DNA from: a bacterium
GTDB taxonomy: Bacteria > Verrucomicrobiota > Verrucomicrobiae > Limisphaerales > J093
DNA length: 14,853 bases
Direction of reading: 5' to 3'
Assembly: GCA_021839785.1 (NCBI GenBank)
Contig: JAKCAB010000016.1
Coordinates: forward strand, 1 to 14,853
The notes beneath the pieces are model-generated. The model saw only the letters and a list, made by a program, of their open reading frames with translations. It searched no databases and was not told where the DNA came from. Made by a program: the position numbers and the translations under genes. Below are positions 1-8,190 of the stretch, one piece after another (within the stretch, counting starts at the first letter, position 1; every line of letters begins with the position of its first letter).

Positions 1-934
<934 letters not shown>

Positions 935-1042
935 TGCCAAGTGGGTTCGATCCTCAACGGTCGTTTCCGCCAAGAATAGCCGACGGCGGACGGACGACAA
1001 CCTCTGCGGGGTGGCCGCCAAGCTGCGTGCGCGGGAGGTGCG

Positions 1043-2455
1043 TTACGGCGCCAGTTCGGCGGGATTCACCGCGAGGTTCTGGCGAATCGCGGCCTCGAGT
1101 TCTGCGCCGCGTTTGCCGGTGGCGGCGGCGATCGACGCCGCCATGGCGGACGCGCTGGCGGTGGCGGGGGACGTGCCCACCACCATGTACGGCTGGCCCC
1201 AGAACGTCACATAGCTGGTGCCCGGCGCACCCACGTCCACGAAGTCGCCGTAGTTCGCGTACGACGCGACCTCGCCCAGCCGGTTCACGGCGGTCACCGC
1301 GATGACCTCCGGGTACGCGGCGGGAAAGGTTGGGTAGGTCACCGGCTCGTTGCCGGCGGCGGCCAGGAACACCACACCCTTGTCGTGGCCCGCCTGGATC
1401 AAATTATGCACAAACGGGCTTTCGTCCGGTCCGCCCAGGCTCAGGTTCACGATCGGCGCGCCGCTGTTGATGGCGGCCTGGATACCCAGCGCGACATCGA
1501 AGCTCGTGGCGCTGGGGTTGTTCCCGTACACGTCCACCGGCAAAATGCGCACCGCGCTGCCGCCGCCCGCGTCCGGCGCCGCCGCCAACGTCCGCACCAA
1601 CGTTTCCGCCATGCTGGTGCCGTGCGCCAATTCATCCGCGGGCGGGGTGGCGGCGCCGGCGACCGAGACCGCCGGCAAGAGGAAATCCTTGATGCCGGCG
1701 GCGTCACCCTGGACGGCGGTGTCCACCACCGCCACCACCACGCCCTCGCCCGGCGCCAGCGGCTTGGGATTGATTCCCAGGCCCGCGCCACTGGCCGGCA
1801 GCAGCGCTTCGCCGGACGGCGGCCGATCGACGAGATAGTTCGCATCCACGCGGCTGGCGCCGTCGGTGCCCAGCAACTTTGCCCGCGCGGCATCCGCGGC
1901 GGCGGCGTCCGCGAACTTCAGCCGGTACGCGCCCAGCTCATCCGAGCGGCCGAGGATCTTCGCGCCCAATTTGGCGGCCAGCTCCTCGATCTTCGCGTCG
2001 CTGCCGGGCTTGAGCGTGACAATCAACTCGTCCTTGAGCCGGCGGCTGCGGCGCTCTTCGATCGGCGGGGCCGCAATGCGCGTGGTGGCGGCCTGACGCG
2101 AGGTGGTGAAGACGTACAAGGTCGGCGGCGCGTTGCTGGCGGGCACGAGCGCGAAGCTCAGCGAGCCAAGCAGCCGGCGCAGCGCCTCGCCGGGGGCCAG
2201 ATCGCTGAACTTGGCGTTGACGACGTGCCGGGCCTGCGGGTCCACGAAGACGTGCCAACGCGTGCGCCCGGCAATGGTTTCGAGCAGGCGGTCGAGCGGC
2301 CAGCCGTTGATGTCGGCGGTGACCTTGTTTTCGGCGGGACGCCAGTTCAGCCGGCCCGGCGGGCGCGCCGGGGCCGCGGTGGCAAGCATGGCACACACCG
2401 CCGCGGCCAGGCCGAGGAGGGTTGCACGAGTCCAAATCTTTCGTCCGCGAATCAC
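1043..2455 (-). CDS. Exported subtilisin-like serine protease (S8) with N-terminal STN-like domain
   Basis: Predicted secreted endopeptidase of 470 residues with a GTG start. Order of parts: signal peptide (1-30, basic start then a Leu/Ala core, cleavage near ATAAPA); a domain resembling the secretin/TonB short N-terminal (STN) fold (about 36-118); a fervidolysin-type propeptide (about 140-210, 'DELIVTLKPGSDAKIEEL'); and the S8 catalytic domain (about 236-460). The catalytic triad can be read: Asp245 in VAVVDTAV, His278 in AHGTSMAE, Ser429 in VGTSPATA, with oxyanion Asn369 in AAAGNE. The string GTSMA, which normally marks the serine, here follows the histidine and should not be mistaken for the active-site serine. 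The STN-protease combination is unusual. STN domains normally sit on secretins and TonB receptors, so a periplasmic or outer-membrane role is possible (inference). The gene is 119 bases downstream of the small membrane protein gene. Confidence 0.9.
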   Translation of the reverse strand: MIRGRKIWTRATLLGLAAAVCAMLATAAPARPPGRLNWRPAENKVTADINGWPLDRLLETIAGRTRWHVFVDPQARHVVNAKFSDLAPGEALRRLLGSLSFALVPASNAPPTLYVFTTSRQAATTRIAAPPIEERRSRRLKDELIVTLKPGSDAKIEELAAKLGAKILGRSDELGAYRLKFADAAAADAARAKLLGTDGASRVDANYLVDRPPSGEALLPASGAGLGINPKPLAPGEGVVVAVVDTAVQGDAAGIKDFLLPAVSVAGAATPPADELAHGTSMAETLVRTLAAAPDAGGGSAVRILPVDVYGNNPSATSFDVALGIQAAINSGAPIVNLSLGGPDESPFVHNLIQAGHDKGVVFLAAAGNEPVTYPTFPAAYPEVIAVTAVNRLGEVASYANYGDFVDVGAPGTSYVTFWGQPYMVVGTSPATASASAMAASIAAATGKRGAELEAAIRQNLAVNPAELAP

Positions 2456-2574
2456 CGGATCAAGCTACGTCAACACCAGCCGGAGGCAAAGGTCGCGATG
2501 CGCCGCGCGGCGGGCAAGCGTCGAAGGCAGTGGGTCGGTTCACCGACTCAAGTTAGGCCGTTGTGTGCTCGTAG

Positions 2575-2850
2575 TTAGCTAACGATCAACTGAACCACTC
2601 CGAAGAGAACGATACCTGGCAGCCAGAGCAAAACGAACGCGAGTGGCGCCTGCCACGCCTGACCGCGCCAAAACGTCGGGACGACTGAAACGAGAGCGGC
2701 TGCGGCAAGCGCGCCGCCGAGAAGCGCAAAACGGTACTCTTGCTCGTAGCTGCTCCAGCACGAAAGGCCATGCCGCACCAACCAGAGGCACGCGTTCAAA
2801 GCACCACCGATAGCGAGCCTCGTCCATCCTTCTGCTCTCGATTTGGTCAT
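2575..2850 (-). CDS. Small membrane protein of unknown function, coupled to the S4-domain gene
   Basis: A 91-residue protein that I do not recognise. Its ATG overlaps the TGA of the preceding S4-domain gene by four bases (ATGA), the arrangement expected for translational coupling, which is the main reason to believe it is real. Three hydrophobic stretches are visible: about residues 12-30 (LAIGGALNACLWLV), 42-58 (ALLGGALAAAALVSVVP) and 69-90 (PLAFVLLWLPGIVLFGVVQLIV). It is therefore probably an inner-membrane protein with two or three spans. No catalytic motif, cysteine pair or known domain is evident. It is likely the last gene of the transcript before a 119-base gap. Confidence 0.6.
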   Translation of the reverse strand: MTKSRAEGWTRLAIGGALNACLWLVRHGLSCWSSYEQEYRFALLGGALAAAALVSVVPTFWRGQAWQAPLAFVLLWLPGIVLFGVVQLIVS

Positions 2851-3251
2851 GACGTGCCGAACGGCCTAAAGCCGAGTTGGTCGAGCATCCGGCGCTCGCG
2901 TTTGGTGGGCCGGCCCGCGCCTTTCGGCCGGTGGATGAACGGCTCGATCCGTGCCTCGCGGGGCTTGTTCAACTCCTCCGGCGGGGTGAGGTCCTCGAGG
3001 TAGCGCGGCACGAGCGCGGCGCCCACGCGGCGGTCCAGCAGGCCGAGCACGCGCACCGTGCGCTTGATTTCGCCGACCTGCGCTTCGACGAGTTCGCCGG
3101 GGTGCACCGAACGGGCGGGCTTCACGCGCAGGCCGCCGATCTTCACGTGCCCCGCGGCGCAGGCCTCCGTGGCCAGGCCGCGGGTCTTGAAGAGCCGCAC
3201 GGCCCACAGCCATTTGTCCAGGCGAACCTCGGTCGGGATTTCCGGCGGCAT
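2847..3251 (-). CDS. S4-domain RNA-binding protein, HslR (Hsp15)-like
   Basis: A 134-residue protein closely following the Hsp15/HslR pattern. In E. coli, HslR binds free 50S subunits carrying a nascent peptidyl-tRNA and helps recycle stalled ribosomes. Seen here: the S4 core at about residues 8-70, opening with EVRLDKWLWAVRLFKTR (8-24) and continuing with GHVKIGGLRVKPARSV (34-49). The C-terminal part is charged and ends in the basic helix GRPTKRERRMLDQL (113-126), which matches the HslR tail. Its length is close to the family norm of about 130. The ATG at 3251 directly precedes the conserved block. It lies 32 bases downstream of the LsrG-like gene and overlaps the next gene by four bases. 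Other short S4 proteins cannot be fully excluded. Confidence 0.88.
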   Translation of the reverse strand: MPPEIPTEVRLDKWLWAVRLFKTRGLATEACAAGHVKIGGLRVKPARSVHPGELVEAQVGEIKRTVRVLGLLDRRVGAALVPRYLEDLTPPEELNKPREARIEPFIHRPKGAGRPTKRERRMLDQLGFRPFGTS

Positions 3252-3283
3252 GGCAGAAGCTCAAGGCGTCACCGGCCGCGCGC

Positions 3284-3589
3284 TCACCAACCGGCGTCGT
3301 CGGGGAACACGTTGGCGAACTTCACGCTGGTTCGCGGTTCGGCCATCATGGGCGCCACCGCGTCGCGCCAACGCGCGTAATGCGCGGTTTCCTTGTGAGC
3401 CGCCGGCGCCGCGGCGGAGCGATAAACCTCCACCAGCACGAAGCGGGTGGGGGCGTCGGTTTGTTGGACCACGTCGAAGCGCGCGATGCCCGGCTCGCGG
3501 ACGCTGTGCCGCGCGTTCTCGACCGTGGCCTGCTTGAAAGCCTCGACGCACTCGGGTTTCACGTGAACGTGGACGTGCACGACTAGCAT
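3284..3589 (-). CDS. ABM-fold quinol monooxygenase family protein, LsrG-like
   Basis: A 101-residue single-domain protein of the antibiotic-biosynthesis-monooxygenase (ABM) dimeric alpha/beta fold. It resembles LsrG, which isomerises phospho-AI-2 in E. coli, and YgiN-type quinol monooxygenases. Visible signs are the opening strand [18 protein letters not shown], the block '[19 protein letters not shown]' (37-55), then [18 protein letters not shown] with the conserved His-Lys and His of the family, and a C-terminal strand. These proteins act in the cytoplasm as cofactorless dimers. There is no lsr operon here, so an AI-2 role cannot be assumed. It sits 49 bases downstream of the GH42-like gene and 32 bases before the S4 gene, consistent with one transcript. 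The family is clear but the substrate is unknown. Confidence 0.82.
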   Translation of the reverse strand: MLVVHVHVHVKPECVEAFKQATVENARHSVREPGIARFDVVQQTDAPTRFVLVEVYRSAAAPAAHKETAHYARWRDAVAPMMAEPRTSVKFANVFPDDAGW

Positions 3590-3638
3590 GGCCGCAGTAT
3601 CGCGTCCCGGCCGGCCGCCGCAAACCGAAAGCGCGCCG

Positions 3639-5891
3639 TCACTCCGCCGCGGACGCGGTTTTGAGCAAGGTCGCCACGACCGTCTCCGCCGCGACCGGTT
3701 CGGGCAGCAAGGCGAAGAGCGACGGCTGCCAGGGATCGAGCGTGAAGGTCCACTCGGTGCCGTGCGCCACCGGCCGCGACTGGCGCAAATCGTAAATGTA
3801 CCGGGCGTGTGCCGTGTCGCTGAGGCGCGCCGTCAACTCAATGGGTTGTTCGAGCGCCTCGTTGCCGCCCGCCTGTTTCAACTCCTCGCTCATGTGATAA
3901 TCGACGTTCCGCTCGACCGCGACCAGCGTGGCTTCGCCGACCTGGAAGCGACGAACTCTGGTCCGCGCCGCTGGCGGGAGCCTCACCGGGCCTTTCCCGA
4001 TCTGCGCTTCTAGCCAATTCACAAAGCTCGAATCCGGTTCCCGCGCCAGTCGTTGCTTCGGGTAGTTCTCCAAGTTGGCGGCCAGGCTGGCAGGCTTCGG
4101 TTGCCCAGCCCGCGCGGCGAACACAACGTTGGCGCTCCCGGCGGGGAAGAGCCGTTCGAGGCGGTTCGTCGCGCGCAGCCGGCCGTGCTCGTCAAAAAGC
4201 CCCGGAGTGCCGTCGGCCAGCGCCAGCCGCGTGGGCGGTTTGCTGGTGAGTGGTCCGGAGAAGATGGATTCAACGGCCGTCAGTTCCCGGTCGGACAAGG
4301 CGTACGAACGCGGCAACACCAGCGTGAAAGGATCAGCCGGGCTGGGCCGGAGTTGTTCGAGTTGTTCCGACGAAATGAACTGCGGACTGAAGCCGAGGTC
4401 TTGCAGCGCCTTGAGCCAGGCGTCGCGGACTTTGGCGTGTCGGTTGTGCTCCGCCTCGAAACTCGAAAAGCGCCGCGGCCAGGTCGAGCCGTCCGCGGTG
4501 GATTCCAGCAGCCACGCGACCTGGATGCTCGGCTGCGAATAGTGGAGATAAATCGGGTCATGGACGCGCTCGGCGCGGAGAAACAATTGCGCCAGCGGCG
4601 AGTGCAGCTCCTTCAAAACCGGCGCGAGCGCCCTGGCCTTGGCGGTCAGCGCGTAGTCGGGGCGGCTCCAGTCGATGCAATCTTCGCTCCACCAAATGAG
4701 GCAACCGCGGTCGCCTTCGAGCAACAGGTGCCAGAGCCGGCGGCGCGCGGCGTTGGTTTCCTTCTCGAACACGGTGGTGAGGATCGGCCTGCCCGGCATG
4801 AACGAGCCGAAGATTTCGCGCGCGTTGCCGATGTCGTACGGCTCCACCCAGTCGAGCGCCTGCGACAGCCGCCAGAGATCGTAGCCGCCCCAGGCCGATG
4901 GCATCTGCGTGCCTTCGATGCCGACCGGCGTCCGCGGGTCCACCGCGCGCGCGGCTCGGCGCAAGTCGTCCAGCGTGCGGGCCAGCGACAGGTCCATGTA
5001 AGTCCGGAAATCGGCCCACGGCGCGAAGTTCCAGCGCGTCGGCTCGCGGCGGGTGGCGATTGGATCGAACTGGAGCGCCTGCACCGCCGGCCAGTCCGGT
5101 TTCCCGCGCGGCAACGCTTCGCCGCTGGCCTGGCGGTTTTTGATCCGGTCGGTGCTGAACGGCCGGACCTCGTCCCAGGACTTGAACGCGGTTTCCCACT
5201 CGGCATTCAAGGCCGCGAGGGCGGTCCGGCCGGGTGGGGCGAGACTCTGTCGAGCCGCGACTCCGCGCGACTGATTGGCTGGGCTCGACGGAGTCTCGCC
5301 CCACCGAGTTCCGGCTGCGTACCGCGTCTTGAGCCAGGCGCGAAAGCCGGCGAGCGCCGCCGGCGAAAAGTCGTAATCGAACGGGTTCGCCGAGATCGTG
5401 ACCGACAGCTCGTCGCGGATGTTGTAGGCCAGCGGCGTGTGCGGGCCGAAGCGTTCCGCCGCCGCGCGCATCTGGTCCTTCGCCCAGCCGAGCCATTGCG
5501 GGTCGTCGAAGCAATACTCGCGCACGAACGCGCTTTCCGGCCGGCCGCCGTTGGCCCAGCCGGTCACGAACTTGTCCCAGTCGGCGACCTGCGAGTTCCA
5601 TTTCAGGCACAGGCCGCGATTGACGAGGTTCTCGACGTAGAACGGAAACCGGTTGGTGAGCCACGGCTGGGCGTCGCCACCGGCGCCGTAAACCATCGCC
5701 GTGTCCACGCCCAGCTCGCGCAGGCGTTCGACGAACAGCGGCACCTTGTCCGGGCGTTTCCAGACCGAGTCGCCCACCCACAGGATCACGCGGTAATCGT
5801 TCCAAGGCCGGAGATCGGCGGCAGCGGATTGAACCGCCAAGACGCCGAGAGCGCCAAGGACGTTCGAAAACCGGAGGAGCGAAAAAGTCAT
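3639..5891 (-). CDS. Secreted GH42-like glycoside hydrolase (beta-galactosidase-type architecture)
   Basis: A 750-residue protein with a signal peptide (1-25, core [10 protein letters not shown], cleavage near QSAAA). I read a (beta/alpha)8 barrel at about 30-410, then an alpha/beta domain (about 440-590) resembling the trimerisation domain of GH42 enzymes, then a C-terminal beta-rich part ending in '[17 protein letters not shown]'. Candidate acid/base is Glu161 in AYNIRDELS; the usual preceding Asn is replaced by Asp160. Candidate nucleophile is Glu376 in TTVFEKE, followed by 'GCLIWWSED' at barrel strand 8. These assignments are inferred from position in the fold. Residues about 196-220 are encoded by a palindromic insert (see the repeat at 5233-5305). 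The ATG at 5891 has AAGGA eight bases upstream. It lies 30 bases after the NagB-like gene, so is probably co-transcribed. It could be an inactive or differently specific clan GH-A member. Confidence 0.72.
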   Translation of the reverse strand: MTFSLLRFSNVLGALGVLAVQSAAADLRPWNDYRVILWVGDSVWKRPDKVPLFVERLRELGVDTAMVYGAGGDAQPWLTNRFPFYVENLVNRGLCLKWNSQVADWDKFVTGWANGGRPESAFVREYCFDDPQWLGWAKDQMRAAAERFGPHTPLAYNIRDELSVTISANPFDYDFSPAALAGFRAWLKTRYAAGTRWGETPSSPANQSRGVAARQSLAPPGRTALAALNAEWETAFKSWDEVRPFSTDRIKNRQASGEALPRGKPDWPAVQALQFDPIATRREPTRWNFAPWADFRTYMDLSLARTLDDLRRAARAVDPRTPVGIEGTQMPSAWGGYDLWRLSQALDWVEPYDIGNAREIFGSFMPGRPILTTVFEKETNAARRRLWHLLLEGDRGCLIWWSEDCIDWSRPDYALTAKARALAPVLKELHSPLAQLFLRAERVHDPIYLHYSQPSIQVAWLLESTADGSTWPRRFSSFEAEHNRHAKVRDAWLKALQDLGFSPQFISSEQLEQLRPSPADPFTLVLPRSYALSDRELTAVESIFSGPLTSKPPTRLALADGTPGLFDEHGRLRATNRLERLFPAGSANVVFAARAGQPKPASLAANLENYPKQRLAREPDSSFVNWLEAQIGKGPVRLPPAARTRVRRFQVGEATLVAVERNVDYHMSEELKQAGGNEALEQPIELTARLSDTAHARYIYDLRQSRPVAHGTEWTFTLDPWQPSLFALLPEPVAAETVVATLLKTASAAE
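5233..5305. repeat. 24-bp inverted repeat (palindromic element) inside the GH42-like coding region
   Basis: The arms 5233-5256 and 5282-5305 are reverse complements with one mismatch (23 of 24), separated by a 25-base loop. The arm core is GGGGCGAGACTC on the left and GAGTCTCGCCCC on the right. The element is read in frame through the GH42-like gene, encoding roughly residues 196-220 ([12 protein letters not shown]... to ...QSLAPPGR). It has no stop codon in the reading frame used. The length and symmetry suggest a dispersed palindromic repeat rather than chance. No second copy was found in this window. Confidence 0.88.
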
Positions 5892-5919
5892 GCTTGGCGT
5901 CCTTTGCGTTTTGGCGGTT
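5832..5919. repeat. Imperfect inverted repeat straddling the GH42-like start codon
   Basis: Arms 5832-5858 and 5893-5919 are reverse complements at 22 of 27 positions, with perfect outer 9-bp (AACCGCCAA) and inner 7-bp (CGCCAAG) blocks and a 34-base loop. The ATG at 5891-5889 lies just inside the loop. The upstream arm, in the gap after the NagB-like gene, contains the AAGGA Shine-Dalgarno. The downstream arm encodes the hydrophobic core of the signal peptide (LGALGVLAV). I recognise this CGCCAAG-rich motif as resembling short repeats common at gene edges in environmental PVC-type genomes; that association is from memory. Confidence 0.75.
5900..5904 (-). promoter_or_regulatory. Shine-Dalgarno (AAGGA) for the GH42-like gene, inside a repeat arm
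   Basis: On the minus strand AAGGA ends eight bases before the ATG at 5891, a good spacing. It falls in the mismatched middle of the stem formed by the inverted repeat at 5832-5919, where pairing is weakest, so it may stay accessible even if the hairpin forms. Confidence 0.5.
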
Positions 5920-5921
5920 TT

Positions 5922-6701
5922 CTATTCTTCGGGTTCGGAGGCGGTGTCTGCTGCGACGGCAACTGAGGAGCCGAGCGCGGCGGCATCGCAGAGCAAAGTC
6001 ACCCGCGGATGCAGCCAAAGGAAGCTGGCGGGCAGGCGCGGCGTGACGGCGCCGGCGAGCAGGCGGCGGAGCACCGCGCGTTTGTGGCGTCCGCTGACCA
6101 GCAAGAGAATCTCGCGGGACGCCAGCAGGTTCGCCATGCCCAACGTCAGACCGTAGCTGGGGCGGCTGCGCGCGCTCGACAACATGCCGTGGTTCAACGA
6201 AGCCGCCGAAAGCTTCGCCACGTGGGCGAAAGGTTGCAGCGCGGCGGCGGGTTCGTTGAAACCGAGATGGCCATTCACGCCCAGCCCCAAAAGGCACACG
6301 TCGATCGGTCCATTTGCGGCGAGCCAGGCGCTGACTTTTCGGCACTCGGCCTCCGGTTCGGCGGGCCGGCTGCGAAAGCCGTGCAGGCGCTGGCCGCGGC
6401 CGAGCCGGGCGAGAAGCAGCCGCCGGAAGTAGCTTTCGCACGTCGCCGGATCGTTCATCGCCAACCCGCCCCATTCGTCGAGTTTGAGGAGGCGCGCGCG
6501 CCGCAGGAGCCGCGGCTGGCCGGCGAGCAATTCGTACGTGCGAGTGGGCGTGCCGCCGGAGGCGAGGCAGAGCAACGCGTCGGGTCGGGCGCGGAGCCGC
6601 GCGGCCACCCAGTCGGCGGCGTGGCGGCTCAGCGATTCGTGATCGGGGGAGATTTCCGGCTTGAGCATGCGGTCGGGATTGTACGCCAGTGCCTTCGGCA
6701 T
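5922..6701 (-). CDS. NagB/AgaI-family amino-sugar-6-phosphate deaminase/isomerase
   Basis: Cytoplasmic enzyme of the glucosamine-6-phosphate deaminase / galactosamine-6-phosphate isomerase family, which converts an amino-sugar 6-phosphate to a ketose phosphate and ammonia. With the ATG at 6701 it has 259 residues, a normal length. Signature blocks: the phosphate loop LASGGTPTRTY (46-56), LDEWGGL with Asp75-Glu76, GLGVNGHLGFNEP (139-151) with catalytic His145 and Glu150, and the late motif GLTLGMANLL (184-193). Asn143 sits where E. coli NagB has catalytic Asp141. I recall Asn at this position as more typical of AgaI-type members, so galactosamine phosphate is a possible substrate (inference). 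A GTG at 6713 and an ATG at 6668 are alternative starts; none has a clear Shine-Dalgarno. It lies 42 bases after the mtaB stop and 30 bases before the GH42-like gene. Confidence 0.85.
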   Translation of the reverse strand: MPKALAYNPDRMLKPEISPDHESLSRHAADWVAARLRARPDALLCLASGGTPTRTYELLAGQPRLLRRARLLKLDEWGGLAMNDPATCESYFRRLLLARLGRGQRLHGFRSRPAEPEAECRKVSAWLAANGPIDVCLLGLGVNGHLGFNEPAAALQPFAHVAKLSAASLNHGMLSSARSRPSYGLTLGMANLLASREILLLVSGRHKRAVLRRLLAGAVTPRLPASFLWLHPRVTLLCDAAALGSSVAVAADTASEPEE

Positions 6702-6743
6702 CCGCGGGGCCACCGGGCGAGGAGTTCCCCGCGCGCCCGCAGA

Positions 6744-8132
6744 CTAGAGGTCGTAGTCTTCGGGCCGAAACTTGGTTCGATCCACTTCGTCCATCATTTC
6801 GCCGATGAACCGATCCTCGTCCGCGGGGAGGGCGTCCAGCGTCCGCTGCAGGCGGTCCAGCCACGGCACTTCGCGCGCCGGAATCTTCAGCCGGCCCGCC
6901 CGGTGCGCCGCCTGAATCCTTTCCAGTGCGGTTCGGGCGGCCGCCTGCCCGGCCTCGTACGGCGTGGCCGCTTGCACGATGGCCCGCGCGACGGCGACGG
7001 CGTTCTCCGGTGCCAAGACAAAGGCTTGCGGGTCCAAAGCGGCATCCGACTCCACGAGCCATTTGCGATAGAGCAAGGCGGCGTCGCGGCCGTCTTGCAG
7101 CGCCCGGTTCATGAGCCGGCAGTCATAAATGAGTTGTTCGAGACAGCACGTCGGCGCCATGCCGCCCAGCAACTTGACGTTCTGCACCGATTCGTTGCTC
7201 CAAGTGTCGCACGCGGCTGCGGCGACGTTGCCCAGCGGACTCAGGTGGGCGCACGCGGCCGTTTTGCCTTCCATCGCCATCGGGCAGCCGGTGATGGCCT
7301 TGAGGATTATGTTTTCGTACCCGCAGTCTTTGCCGGGGCCCACCGCCCCGTGCTGGTAGCAGACCAGCGTGCGAACCGCGCTCGCCACCCGCACCACCGC
7401 GGCAAACACCCGCGGAATCATCCGCTGCTCGGCCAGGACCATCGCGGTATTCGCGAAACCGCAGGCCGTGTCCCCCGCGCAATGGACGCGACACCGGCGC
7501 GCGATCTCGCCCAACTGCCCCCACAAGAAGTGCATGTCGCGCACTCCGAGCACGCACAAGGCGAAGAGCACTGCCCGGAGGTCGCCCATCAGCAGGGCGT
7601 CATCGTGAACCTCCTTGCCGCCCACGGATTCGATGCTCAGCAGTTCGGCCCCCGCCTGCGCGCAGCCTTCGAAGGTGGCCAGCATGTTTTCGTACAAGCC
7701 ACCGCTCCGCATCCGCGGCGGGCGCTCCATCTCGCGGGTGTCATTGGGGGTGATCCGGAGGACACTCCGCAGGCCGTGGCGCGCGCGGGCGTTTTCCATC
7801 GCCTCCGCCAGGAGTTGGGTCAGTTCGATTCCCCAGGCGGGGTGCTCGGTCATCGGCGGGAGCGTTTCGAACTCCACGACCAGCCCAGGCGCTTCCAGTT
7901 CCACCGCCCGCTGGAGGGCCCCGGTAATGATCTGCCGATACTCGCGCCGGACGTCCGGCATGGTCGTCTCTTCCACCAACATCGTCGGCAGGGTGAAATT
8001 CAACTCCGGGTACACGGTGCCACCGCCGAGGACGAGGCCGTGGCGGGTCGTCAGCGGGCGGGGGGCGACGCCGAAGCGCAGTTCCGCCGGATCGCTGATC
8101 GCCAGTTCGTGGAACGGGGTGTGGGAAGTCAT
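6744..8132 (-). CDS. mtaB: MtaB-type methanol:corrinoid methyltransferase
   Basis: Homologue of MtaB, the zinc enzyme that activates methanol and moves its methyl group to the Co(I) corrinoid on MtaC. From the ATG at 8132 it is 462 residues, almost the length of Methanosarcina MtaB (about 461). Family blocks run along the whole protein: 'LRFGVAPRPLTTRHGLVLGGG', 'YPELNFTLP', 'GAELLSIESVGGKEV' (161-175), 'HCAGDTACGFANTAM' (217-231), 'GAVGPGKDCGYENIILKAITG' shortened here to its core GPGKDCGYENI, 'MEGKTAACAH', 'CDTWSNESV' and a C-terminal FRPEDYDL. Expected zinc ligands are all present: Glu168, Cys224 and Cys270. No mtaC or mtaA is next to it, which is unusual; neighbours are an SMP-30-like gene (141 bases upstream) and a NagB-like gene. 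Substrate could be methanol or another methyl donor. A TTG at 8183 with a strong Shine-Dalgarno may be the real start. Confidence 0.88.
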   Translation of the reverse strand: MTSHTPFHELAISDPAELRFGVAPRPLTTRHGLVLGGGTVYPELNFTLPTMLVEETTMPDVRREYRQIITGALQRAVELEAPGLVVEFETLPPMTEHPAWGIELTQLLAEAMENARARHGLRSVLRITPNDTREMERPPRMRSGGLYENMLATFEGCAQAGAELLSIESVGGKEVHDDALLMGDLRAVLFALCVLGVRDMHFLWGQLGEIARRCRVHCAGDTACGFANTAMVLAEQRMIPRVFAAVVRVASAVRTLVCYQHGAVGPGKDCGYENIILKAITGCPMAMEGKTAACAHLSPLGNVAAAACDTWSNESVQNVKLLGGMAPTCCLEQLIYDCRLMNRALQDGRDAALLYRKWLVESDAALDPQAFVLAPENAVAVARAIVQAATPYEAGQAAARTALERIQAAHRAGRLKIPAREVPWLDRLQRTLDALPADEDRFIGEMMDEVDRTKFRPEDYDL

Positions 8133-8190
8133 GGCCGTTGGTCGTGATGTGGCGAACCCTTCGCCGGGGCGTGGTGAATGCAAGTTCAGT

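Noticed and set aside
935..1042. Search for a CIRCE operator or sigma32 promoter ahead of clpB
   Set aside because: No TTAGCACTC inverted repeat and no convincing CTTGAA / CCCCAT pair was found in the 108-base gap.
1321..1640. GTSMA motif near the protease histidine as the active-site serine
   Set aside because: The order along the protein shows Asp245, His278, Asn369, then Ser429 in GTSPAT; GTSMA follows His278 and is part of the His box.
2534..2547. Short hairpin GTCGGT-TC-ACCGAC after the small membrane protein gene
   Set aside because: The stem is only six base pairs with a two-base loop and no T-run follows on the minus strand, so it is too weak for an intrinsic terminator.
4558..7062. 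An 834-codon minus-strand frame covering parts of the GH42-like, NagB-like and MtaB-like genes
   Set aside because: It is out of frame with three genes whose motifs are clear, and its translation is Arg/Pro/Gly-rich with no domain.
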